This document shows, in pieces, positions 54,299 to 64,000 of a stretch of DNA of 64,000 nt. Made by a program: the position numbers and the translations under genes. The notes beneath the pieces are model-generated. The model saw only the letters and a list, made by a program, of their open reading frames with translations, was not told the DNA's origin and ran no database searches. This DNA is from Sphaeroforma sirkka (lineage: Eukaryota; Opisthokonta; Ichthyosporea; Ichthyophonida), in NCBI GenBank assembly GCA_001586965.3, contig LUCW03000012.1, positions 1 to 64,000 of the forward strand, read 5' to 3'. Every line of letters starts with the position of its first letter. The first letter of the stretch is position 1.

Positions 54299-54690
54299 TG
54301 TATACCGACGGCTGGCAGTTATTCCCTAGTTACTTTGAACAAGCGCAACAACACTTTGGACCGAATGACATAGATGTGTATTTGCGGACCCAACCAACGC
54401 TCAGCTTCCTCGGTTCTGGACGAAGGATGATGGGGAAGGAGCGTTTGCCCACGACTGGTCGATAGTCGATGGATGGATGAACCCGCCTTGGGGACAGATA
54501 CACAGGATGTTACGCAAGATACGAGCCGACGGCGCACGGGCCACAGTATGTCTACCATGGGTACCAAGAGCACCATGGTTCGACCTGTTCAAGCAGTTAT
54601 TGCAGACAGAACCGGTGCTGGTACCACGGACACCACACACGTTCCTCAAGTACGCTAAGTACGCATGTGGGAAGACACCATGGGGTCATA
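54299..54690 (+). pseudogene. Dam-like methyltransferase-related domain (NPPW), copy C
   Basis: Between RNase H and integrase, where chromoviruses usually have only a linker. Motifs in order: YTDGWQLFPSYF, DIDVFADPTNAQLPRF, HDW, WMNPPW (NPPW at 54,480-54,491), then LPWVPRAPWF and a GKTPWGHTVVAR block. The sequence pattern (VD-x-FA-x(4)-NAQLPRF, NPPW) matches what I know of the Dam-like domain in DIRS-type tyrosine-recombinase retroelements, where the D/N-P-P-Y/W tetrapeptide corresponds to the methylation active site of N6-adenine methyltransferases. Here it sits in an integrase-bearing element. Whether it was catalytic is unknown; no SAM-binding motif is obvious to me. Confidence 0.65.
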
Positions 54691-54839
54691 CCGTAGTAGC
54701 ACGGGTGGGTCCTCCCAATGGATTCAAACTGGACCCGCTGTTTTCACAGCGACTTGGTTTTGCAGAACCAAAGCATACAAAATATGTCATGTGCTTAGAC
54801 ACAGCGCGAGAAATCTCAGTGGCACTGGCAGATGCAGAG

Positions 54840-55940
54840 GGTCAACCGGCGTTTGCACAAGCGAGTCCGGCGGAGAAACAGCGTCGTACGCAACTCACGC
54901 AAGCGCAACACGAACAAGGACATCATGGGGCGGCGGACACAGTCCAACAACTTCGTCAGAACGGTCACGTTTGGCCAGGGGCGCTTGAGTTAGCCACAGA
55001 AGTTAAGCGGCAATGTGGCACATGTTTGGGACAGGACACACTTCGTAAAGGTTTCCACCCGATGATTAGCATCGATGCACGCTACCCGTGGGACCATATT
55101 CAAGTGGACTACATCCCGATGCCACTGGAGTCAGACGCAAGAACAATTATATTCTTCACGTCTTAGACATCGCCACAGGCTATTCTATCCTTCGAGCCAC
55201 ACCGGACAAGACAAAGGAAACCACGACACAGACACTCATAGAGATTTTTTTGGCGAACATGGTTTCCCCGTAAAATCAAACAGACATGGGGAAGGAGTTC
55301 ACCAACAAGTTAGTGGAGCTTCTGGTCCAGGAAGTGGGGATGCTACATAAGGTGTCTCCACCATATCGACCCCAAGTGCTGGGCGCGGCAGAACGACGTC
55401 ACAAGGAGATTACGTTCTATTCGACAATGCTGTGAGGCAGTTCCCCTTCGATGGGACGAACGCCTTCCGTTTACGATGCTATACCAGAACCTTCGGATAT
55501 CCCGTCGCCATAAGAGTGCACCGTTTAGCGTGTACTTTGGCCGCCGCCATGTTCCGTTCGCCGATTTCACGGACGAGTTACCGGATTCTCAGCCGATGAC
55601 GAATGACACCTGGGCACAACGATTAGACCAGTTACAGGACACTATATTGCCGACCCTCCACCACATTACCAAGAAGTATACAGGCAAGCTTACGACGACA
55701 TTTGACCGCCTGCATGCTCACGACTTGGTACATTTCGACGAAGGAGATGTGGTCATGGTACGATCAGAAGGCCGAACAACGAAGGCTATGCGGCCATTGT
55801 TTGGACCATATGTAGTCAAAGCTAGACACGGCCAACGCTACGAGTTAGCGAACAAGGATGGTTCCGCCCCACCAGAATTCAAGACCAAACCGGTACGGGT
55901 GGAACTCCTCCGTTTAGTGCATAGACGCACAGACCCACCA
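54840..55940 (+). pseudogene. Integrase with GPY/F module, copy C (broken)
   Basis: Inserts the cDNA into the genome. N-terminal zinc-binding HHCC: HEQGH at about 54,909 and CGTC at about 55,014-55,025. DDE core motifs IQVDYIPMPLE, TDMGKEFTN and QVLGAAERRHKE supply the acidic triad, then RLPFTMLYQN. The GPY/F module is RPLFGPYVVKARHGQRYELAN near 55,790-55,850, typical of chromoviruses. Broken here. Confidence 0.9.
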
Positions 55941-55964
55941 ATTAACGAAGACTTATGGACCGAA

Positions 55965-56162
55965 GGAGGGGTGGAGTTTCGCCATATTATCACACATCAT
56001 TTTACGAATGATGAGACGGGGAAATTAGAATACCTGGTGAGATGGCGAGAAGGCGAACCAACGTGGGAAACAGCAGAAGCTTTTGATGATGCCAACGATA
56101 TCATGACCTACCACAAAGCTTCGCAGACACGGACACGTAAGCGCCAACGTGCACAAGTCTAA
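55965..56162 (+). pseudogene. Chromodomain at integrase C-terminus, copy C
   Basis: The end of pol contains EFRHIITH, GKLEYLVRWREGEPTWETAEAF and a basic tail RTRKRQRAQ. The pattern (Y/F-x-V...LVRW-x-G...TWE) is that of chromodomains, which in chromoviruses read histone marks such as H3K9 methylation and guide insertion to heterochromatin. The surrounding satellite is consistent with such targeting, which is an inference. Confidence 0.87.
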
Positions 56163-56194
56163 TACTTTATCTTCAATATAACTTTGTTCTCGGA

Positions 56195-56659
56195 TATCGA
56201 GCTCAAGCTCTGGAGCATAAACCAGCAACTCTAGCTCCCGAGTATAAACCAGCCACTCGAGCTCTTGAGTATAAAAAAAGCAGCGACTCTAGCTCCCGAG
56301 TATAAACCAGCAACTCTAGCTCCCCGAGTATAAACCAGCCTCTCGAGCTCTTGAGTATAAAAAAAGCAGCGACTCTAGCTCCCGAGTATAAACCAGCAGC
56401 TCTGGCTCCCGAGTATAAACCAGCCTCTCGAGCTCTTGAGCTCAGCGAGTATAAAAAGCAGCGACTCTAGCTCCCGAGTATAAACCAGCCTCTCGAGCTC
56501 TTGAGTATAAAAAGTAGCGACTCTAGCTCCCGAGTATAAACCAGCCACTCGAGCTCGCGAGAATAAACAGTTAGCACTCGAGCTCGCGAGGAAAATCGTC
56601 AGCGGCTCAAGCTCAGCGAGGTTAAATGAGCCACTCTTGCTTCGGAGTATAACACAGCG
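56195..56659 (+). repeat. TATAAA-bearing tandem repeats, 3' UTR of copy C
   Basis: About 16 units of 27-31 bp. Core units read GACTCTAGCTCCC or CTCTCGAGCTCTTG followed by GAGTATAAA and CCAGC or GCAGC. The A-run after TATAA varies between units. Many units contain CTCGAG or GAGCTC palindromes. Units near the right end are degenerate. Confidence 0.88.
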
Positions 56660-56856
56660 AAATCAATCAAACAACTCCTTGGGCATTGTTTTGAAACAGC
56701 GGGTTAATGGTTTGCACGGTTTCTGCCACTGGCAGTTTTTCTCCGACACAAATACAGTCCTATATTGTACTTGCCAAACTCCTATATGCTGACACAGATG
56801 AACAGTAGCTTCAAGAATTCAAACACGACGGGTCGCTCGAGACGTACACATCGGGT
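56660..56856 (+). other. Unique 3' UTR segment of copy C
   Basis: About 200 bp between the two repeat families. No gene or clear motif seen. Confidence 0.6.
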
Positions 56857-57020
56857 CCTCTAGCTCTCTGAGGTAAAATGCCAGCACAATGCTCTAGCTC
56901 TCTGAGGATAAATGCCAGCACAATGCTCTAGCTCTCGAGGATAAATGCCAGCACAATGCTCTAGCTCTCGAGGATAAATGCCAGCACAATGCTCTAGCTC
57001 TCGAGGATAATGCCAGCACA
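56857..57020 (+). repeat. 33-bp tandem repeats in 3' UTR of copy C
   Basis: Five units with core CTCTAGCTCTCGAGGATAAA followed by TGCCAGCACAATG. They are clearly related to the 27-29-bp family: both have CTCTAGCTC(C/T)CGAG, an ATAAA and CCAGC. This suggests the two arrays grew from one ancestral unit. Confidence 0.85.
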
Positions 57021-57085
57021 TAAGGTACTATGCTATTCTTATCATCTCTGAAACTGGCACACTGCTTTGTTCAGTGCTTCAGTTT

Positions 57086-57093
57086 GGGGGGGG
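57086..57093 (+). other. Polypurine tract of copy C
   Basis: Run of eight G ending one base before the 3' LTR. Ty3/Gypsy elements prime plus-strand DNA from a purine run at exactly this place. Confidence 0.7.
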
Positions 57094-57094
57094 T

Positions 57095-57339
57095 TGTGGT
57101 CAGAATACAAGTACTTATATTTATTTGATTATTTTAGGTTTATTACAAGTTTTACAGTTTATCAGAATAATCTGATAAACTGGGTTTTAGGGTTTTGCTG
57201 GTTTTACAGCACATGACTAATGACTCATTTAAGAGTCAGTCATTTTAGGATTACTGTTTATAATTACTAATAAATGAACAACGTCCCCTCCTGAGGAGGA
57301 GAACGTTGAGATACAGTTATCTCGCGTATACTTACTACA
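57095..57339 (+). repeat. 3' LTR of copy C
   Basis: 245 bp, TGTGGTCAG to TTACTACA, nearly identical to the LTRs at 14,322 and 48,599. All four hairpins are present. AATAAA at 57,269-57,274 is not followed by the leader segment complementary to it. The right flank is satellite starting AGAGTTATGG, the first base of a monomer. Confidence 0.94.
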
Positions 57340-60300
57340 AGAGTTATGGTAGGGTCATAGTATTAGTGTTATGGTACGGTCATAGTATTAGAGTTATGGT
57401 ACGGTCATAGTATTAGAGTTATGGTGGTAGGTCATAGTATTAGAGTTATGGTAGGGTCATAGTATTTGAGTTATGGTACGGTCATAGTATTAGTTATGGT
57501 ACGGTCATAGTATTAGAGTTATGGTAGGGTCATAGTATTAGAGTTATGGTACGGTCATAGTATTAGAGTTATGGTACTGTCATAGTATTAGAGTTATGGT
57601 ACGGTCATAGTATTAGAGTTATGGTAGGGTCATCGTATTAGAGTTATGGTAGGGTCATAGTATTAGAGTTATATGGTACGGTCATAGTATTAGAGTTATG
57701 GTAGGGTCATAGTATTAGAGTTATGGTACGGTCATAGTATTAGAGTTATGGTAGGGTCATAGTATTAGAGTTATGGTAGGGTCATAGTATTAGAGTTATG
57801 GTACGGTCATAGTATTAGAGTTATGGTAGGGTCATAGTATTAGAGTTATGGTAGGGTCATAGTATTATTAGAGTTATGGTACGGTCATAGTATTAGAGTT
57901 ATGGTAGGGTCATAGTATTAGAGTTATGGTAGGGTCATAGTATTAGTTATAGTAGGAGTCATAGTATTAGAGTTATGGTAGGGTCATAGTATTAGAGTTA
58001 TGGTAGGGTCATAGTATTAGAGTTATGGTAGGGTCATAGTATTAGAGTTATGGTAGGGTCATAGTATTAGAGTTATGGTAGGGTCATAGTATTAGAGTTA
58101 TGGTAGGGTCATAGTATTAGAGTTATGGTAGGGTCATAGTATTAGAGTTATGGTAGGTCATCATAGTATTAGAGTTATGGTAGGTCATAGTATTAGAGTT
58201 ATGGTAGGGTCATAGTATTAGAGTTATGGTAGGGTCATAGTATTAGAGTTATGGTAGGGTCATAGTATTAGAGTTATGGTAGGGTCATAGTATTAGAGTT
58301 ATGGTAGAGGTCATAGTATTAGAGTTATGGTACGGTCATAGTATTAGAGTTATGGTAGGGTCATAGTATTAGAGTTATGGTAGGGTCATCATAGTATTAG
58401 AGTTATGGTAGGGTCATAGTATTAGAGTTATGGTAGGGTCATAGTATTAGAGTTAGAGTTATAGTCATAGTATTAGAGTTAGTAGGTCATAGTATTAGAG
58501 TTATGGTAGGGTCATAGTATTAGAGTTATGGTAGGGTCATAGTATTAGAGTTTATGGTAGGGTCATAGTATTAGAGTTATGGTAGGGTCATAGTATTAGA
58601 GTTATGGTAGGGTCATAGTATTAGAGTTTATGGTAGGGTCATAGTATTAGAGTTATGGTAGGGTCATAGTATTAGAGTTATGGTAGGGTCATAGTATTAG
58701 AGTTATGGTACGGTCATAGTATTAGAGTTATGGTACGGTCATAGTATTAGAGTTATATGGTAGGGTCATAGTATTAGAGTTATGGTAGGGTCATAGTATT
58801 TAGAGTTATGGTAGGGTCATAGTATTAGAGTTATGGTAGGGTCATAGTATTAGAGTTATGGTGGTCAGGGTCATAGTATTAGAGTTATGGTAGAGGTCAT
58901 AGTATTAGAGTTATGGTAGGGTCATAGTATTAGAGTTATAGTAGGGTCATCGTATTAGAGTTATGGTAGGGTCATAGTATTAGAGTTATGGTAGGGTCAT
59001 AGTATTAGAGTTATGGTAGGGTCATAGTATTAGAGTTATAGTAGAGGTCATAGTATTAGAGTTATGGTAGGGTCATAGTATTAGAGTTATGGTAGGGTCA
59101 TAGTATTAGAGTTATGGTAGAGGTCATAGTATTAGAGTTATGGTACGGTCATAGTATTAGAGTTATTATAGTAGAGTCATAGTATTAGAGTTATGGTAGG
59201 GTCATAGTATTAGAGTTATGGTACGGTCATAGTATTAGAGTTATGGTAGGGTCATAGTATTAGAGTTATGGTACGGTCATAGTATTAGAGTTATGGTAGG
59301 GTCATAGTATTAGAGTTATGGTAGGGTCATAGTATTAGAGTTATGGTAGGGTCATAGTATTAGAGTTATGGTAGGGTCATAGTATTAGAGTTATGGTAAG
59401 GTCATAGTATTAGAGTTATGGTAGGGTCATAGTATTAGAGTTATGGTAGAGTCATAGTATTAGAGTTATGGTAGGGTCATAGTATTAGAGTTATGGTAGG
59501 GTCATAGTATTAGAGTTATGGTAGGGTCATAGTATTAGAGTTATGGTAGGGTCATAGTATTAGAGTTATGGTAGGGTCATAGTATTAGAGTTATGGTAGG
59601 GTCATAGTATTAGAGTTATGGTAGGGTCATAGTATTAGAGTTATGGTAGGGTCATAGTATTAGAGTTATGGTAGGGTCATAGTATTAGAGTTATGGTAGG
59701 GTCATAGTATTAGAGTTATGGTAGGGTCATAGTATTAGAGTTATGGTAGGGTCATAGTATTAGAGTTATGGTAGGGTCATAGTATTAGAGTTATGGTAGG
59801 GTCATAGTATTAGAGTTATGGTAGGGGTCATAGTATTAGAGTTATGGTAGGGTCATAGTATTAGAGTTATGGTAGGGTCATAGTATTAGAGTTATGGTAG
59901 GGTCATAGTATTAGAGTTATGGTAGAGGTCATAGTATTAGAGTTATGGTAGGGTCATAGTATTAGAGTTATGGTAGGGTCATAGTATTAGAGTTATGGTA
60001 GGGTCATAGTATTAGAGTTATGGTAGGGTCATAGTATTAGAAGTTATGGTAGGGTCATAGTATTAGAGTTATGGTAGGGTCATAGTATTAGAGTTATGGT
60101 AGGGTCATAGTATTATTAGAGTTATGGTAGGAGTCATAGTATTAGAGTTATGGTAGGGTCATAGTATTAGAGTTATGGTAGAGGTCATAGTATTAGAGTT
60201 ATGGTAGTAGGTCATAGTATTAGAGTTATGGTAGGGTCATAGTATTAGAGTTATGGTAGGGTCATAGTATTAGAGTTATGGTAGGGTCATAGTATTAGAG

Positions 60301-63300
60301 TTATGGTAGGGTCATAGTATTAGAGTTATGGTAGGGTCATAGTATTAGAGTTATGGTAGGGTCATAGTATTAGAGTTATGGTACAGGTCATAGTATTAGA
60401 GTTATGGTAGGGTCATAGTATTAGAGTTATGGTAGGGTCATAGTATTAGAGAGTTATGGTAGGGTCATAGTATTAGAGTTATGGTAGGGTCATAGTATTA
60501 GAGTTATGGTAGGGTCATAGTATTAGTAGAGTTATGGTAGGGTCATAGTATTAGAGTTATGGTAGGGTCATAGTATTAGAGTTATGGTAGGGTCATAGTA
60601 TTAGAGTTATGGTAGGGTCATAGTATTAGAGTTATGGTAGGGTCATAGTATTAGAGTTATGGTAGGGTCATAGTATTAGAGTTATGGTAGGAGTCATAGT
60701 ATTAGAGTTATGGTAGGGTCATAGTATTAGAGTTATGGTAGGGTCATAGTATTAGAGTTATGGTAGAGGTCATAGTATTAGAGAGTTATGGTAGGGTCAT
60801 AGTATTAGAGTTATGGTAGGGTCATAGTATTAGAGTTATGGTAGGGTCATAGTATTAGAGTTATGGTAGGGTCATAGTATTAGAGTTATGGTAGGGTCAT
60901 AGTATTAGAGTTATGGTAGGGTCATAGTATTAGAGTTATGGTAGAGGTCATAGTATTAGAGTTATGGTAGGGTCATAGTATTAGAGTTATGGTAGGGTCA
61001 TAGTATTAGAGTTATGGTAGGGTCATAGTTTAGAGTTATGGTAGGGTCATAGTATTAGAGTTATGGTAGGGTCATAGTATTAGAGTTATGGTAGACAGGT
61101 CATAGTATTAGAGTTATGGTAGGGTCATAGTATTAGAGTTATGGTAGGGTCATAGTATTAGAGTTATGGTAGGGTCATAGTATTAGAGTTATGGTAGGGT
61201 CATAGTATTAGAGTTATGGTAGGGTCATAGTATTAGAGTTATGGTAGGGTCATAGTATTAGAGTTATGGTAGTAGGTCATAGTATTAGAGTTATGGTAGG
61301 GTCATAGTATTAGAGTTATAGTAGGGTCATCGTATTAGAGTTATGGTAGGGTCATAGTATTAGAGTTATGGTACGGTCATAGTATTAGAGTTATGGTAGG
61401 GTCATAGTATTAGAGTTATGGTAGAGGTCATAGTATTAGAGTTATGGTAGGGTCATAGTAGTATTAGAGTTATGGTAGTAGGTCATAGTATTAGAGTTAT
61501 GGTAGGGTCATAGTATTAGAGTTATGGTAGGGTCATAGTATTAGAGTTATGGTAGGGTCATAGTATTAGAGTTATGGTAGGGTCATAGTATTAGAGTTAT
61601 GGTAGGGTCATAGTATTAGAGTTATGGTAGGGTCATAGTATTAGAGTTATGGTAGGGTCATAGTATTAGAGTTATGGTAGGGTCATAGTATTAGAGTTAT
61701 GGTAGGGTCATAGTATTAGAGTTATGGTAGGGTCATAGTATTAGAGTTATGGTAGGGTCATAGTATTAGAGTTATGGTAGGGGTCATAGTATTAGAGTTA
61801 TGGTAGGGTCATAGTATTAGAGTTATGGTAGGGTCATAGTATTAGAGTTATGGTAGGGTCATAGTATTAGAGTTATGGTAGGGTCATAGTATTAGAGTTA
61901 TGGTAGGGTCATAGTATTAGAGTTATGGTAGGGTCATAGTATTAGAGTTATGGTAGGGTCATAGTATTAGAGTTATGGTAGGGTCATAGTATTAGAGTTA
62001 TGGTAGGGTCATAGTATTAGAGTTATGGTAGGGTCCATAGTATTAGAGTTATGGTAGGGTCATAGTATTAGAGTTATGGTACAGGTCATAGTATTAGAGT
62101 TATGGTAGGGTCATAGTATTAGAGTTATGGTAGGGTCATAGTATTAGAGTTATATGGTAGGGTCATAGTATTAGAGAGTTATGGTACGGTCATAGTATTA
62201 GAGTTATGGTAGGGTCATAGTATTAGAGTTATGGTAGGGTCATAGTATTAGAGTTATGGTAGGGTCATAGTATTAGAGTTATGGTAGGGTCATAGTATTA
62301 GAGTTATGGTTATGGTCATAGTATTAGAGTTATGGTAGGGTCATAGTAGTAGAGTTATGGTAGGGTCATAGTATTAGAGTTATGGTAGGGTCATAGTATT
62401 AGAGTTATGGTAGGGTCATAGTATTAGAGTTATGGTAGGGTCATAGTATTAGAGTTATGGTAGGGTCATAGTATTAGAGTTATGGTAGGGTCATAGTATT
62501 AGAGTTATGGTAGGGTCATAGTATTAGAGTTATGGTAGGGTCATAGTATTAGAGTTATGGTGGTAGAGGTCATAGTATTAGAGAGTTATGGTAGGGTCAT
62601 AGTATTAGAGTTATGGTAGGGTCATAGTATTAGAGTTATGGTAGAGGTCATAGTATTAGAGTTATGGTAGGGTCATAGTATTAGAGTTATGGTAGGGTCA
62701 TAGTATTAGAGTTATGGTAGGGTCATAGTATTAGAGTTATGGTAGGGTCATAGTATTAGAGTTATGGTAGGGTCATAGTATTAGAGTTATGGTAGGGTCA
62801 TAGTATTAGAGTTATGGTAGGGTCATAGTATTAGAGTTATGGTGAGGTCATAGTATTAGAGTTATGGTAGGGTCATAGTATTAGAGTTATGGTAGGGTCA
62901 TAGTATTTATGGTTATGGAGTTTGGTCATAGTATTAGAGAGTTATGGTAGGGTCATAGTATTAGAGTTATGGTAGGGTCATAGTATTAGAGTTATGGTAG
63001 GTCAGTCATAGTATTAGAGTTATGGTAGAGGTCATAGTATTAGAGTTATGGTAGGGTCATAGTATTAGAGTTATGGTAGGGTCATAGTATTAGAGTTATG
63101 GTAGGGTCATAGTATTAGAGTTATGGTAGGGTCATAGTATTAGAGTTATGGTAGGGTCATAGTATTAGAGTTATGGTAGGGTCATAGTATTAGAGTTATG
63201 GTAGGGTCATAGTATTAGAGTTATGGTAGGGTCATAGTATTAGAGTTATGGTAGGGTCATAGTATTAGAGTTATGGTAGTAGGTCATAGTATTAGAGTTA

Positions 63301-64000
63301 TGGTAGGGTCATAGTATTAGAGTTATGGTAGGGTCATAGTATTAGAGTTATGGTAGGGTCATAGTATTAGAGTTATGGTATTAGTCATAGTAGTATTAGT
63401 AGTTATAGGTAGTTATAAGGTCATAGTATTATTAGAGTTATGAGTAGGGTCATAGTATTAGAGTTATGGTAGGGTCATAGTATTAGAGTTATGGTAGGGT
63501 CATAGTATTAGAGTTATGGTAGGGTCATAGTATTAGAGTTATGGTAGGGTCATAGTATTAGAGTTATGGTAGGGTCATAGTATTAGAGTTATGGTAGGTC
63601 ATAGTATTAGAGTTATGGTAGGGTCATAGTATTAGAGTTATGGTAGGGTCATAGTATTAGAGTTATGGTAGGGTCATAGTTATAGGTACGGTAGAGTTAT
63701 AGTATGGGTCATAGTATTAGAGTTATGGTAGGGTCATAGTATTAGAGTTATGGTAGGGTCATAGTATTAGAGTTATGGTAGGGTCATAGTATTAGAGTTA
63801 TGGTAGAGGTCATAGTATTAGAGTTATGGTAGGGTCATAGTATTATTATGGAGAGTTATGGTAGGGTCATAGTAGAGTTATGGTAGGGTCATAGTATTAG
63901 AGTTATGGTAGGGTCATAGTATTAGAGTTATGGTAGGGTCATAGTATTAGAGTTATGGTAGGGTCATAGTATTAGAGTTATGGTAGGGTCATAGTATTAG
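57340..64000 (+). repeat. 25-bp satellite array 3
   Basis: Same monomer and orientation, running off the window. The first 560 bp after the LTR is rich in ACGG monomers interspersed with AGGG monomers; the array then becomes homogeneous, with irregular patches at about 58,440-58,490, 62,900-62,940, 63,380-63,440 and 63,680-63,710. No gene seen. Confidence 0.97.

Larger units (their letters stand above)
48599..57339 (+). mobile_element. Ty3/Gypsy chromovirus, copy C (both LTRs, broken)
   Basis: Most complete copy, 8.74 kb between and including the LTRs. Order: LTR, leader, gag, protease, RT, RNase H, Dam-like domain, integrase, chromodomain, two families of 3' UTR tandem repeats, polypurine tract, LTR. 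Broken with roughly ten reading-frame breaks. The two LTRs differ only at a handful of positions, mostly in runs of one base, so the insertion or duplication is young. The 5-bp flanks are AGAGG (left) and AGAGT (right), not a perfect target-site duplication. Confidence 0.93.

Noticed and set aside
54299-54690. Classification as a DIRS-type element because of the NPPW domain
   Set aside because: There is a clear HHCC/DDE integrase, GPY/F module, chromodomain and TG...CA LTRs, and no tyrosine recombinase, so the element is Ty3/Gypsy.
56162-57094. Envelope gene downstream of pol
   Set aside because: Only tandem repeats and short unique sequence lie between pol and the 3' LTR; no reading frame with signal peptide or membrane segment is seen.
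48594-57344. Perfect target-site duplication around copy C
   Set aside because: Flanks are AGAGG and AGAGT and the satellite phase does not continue across; four of five bases match but AGAG is present in every monomer.

Overview
This window looks like a gene-free, repeat-dominated piece of a eukaryotic chromosome. About two thirds of it (1-14,321, 27,938-48,598 and 57,340-64,000) is a head-to-tail satellite with a 25-bp monomer, always in the same orientation. The remainder is one family of Ty3/Gypsy chromodomain LTR retrotransposon (chromovirus), also all on the + strand. I see no host protein gene, rRNA, tRNA or CRISPR array. The host is probably a fungus or another microbial eukaryote. 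That rests on the compact element, its short LTRs and its chromodomain, and it is only a tentative placement.

Layout: (1) satellite array 1, the most irregular of the three, especially in its first 1.2 kb; (2) 14,322-27,937, two partial copies of the retroelement head to tail: copy A (14,322 to about 22,612) has a 5' LTR, long leader, gag, pol and a 3' tandem-repeat region, and runs straight into copy B (about 22,613-27,937), which spans part of gag to the 3' untranslated repeats; (3) satellite array 2, 20.7 kb and very homogeneous; (4) copy C (48,599-57,339), the most complete copy, with both 245-bp LTRs; (5) satellite array 3. All element copies are broken in their reading frames (roughly ten breaks in C, more in A and B), yet they are nearly identical to each other and the two LTRs of C are almost identical. 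The insertions or duplications are therefore recent, and some breaks may be consensus errors.

The pol order is protease, reverse transcriptase, RNase H, then a domain with an NPPW motif resembling the Dam-like adenine methyltransferase domain of DIRS-type elements, then integrase with GPY/F module, and a C-terminal chromodomain. A chromodomain element sitting in satellite fits targeting to heterochromatin, so the region is a candidate centromere or pericentromere.

The most interesting signals are: a 14-nt perfect complementarity between the AATAAA region of the 5' LTR and the leader just downstream, which could mask the poly(A) signal only at the 5' end of the transcript; the Dam-like domain in an integrase-bearing chromovirus; a chain of hairpins filling the LTR; two related TATAAA-bearing tandem-repeat families in the 3' untranslated region; and the internal structure of the satellite monomer, an 11-mer duplicated with transitions at every third base.
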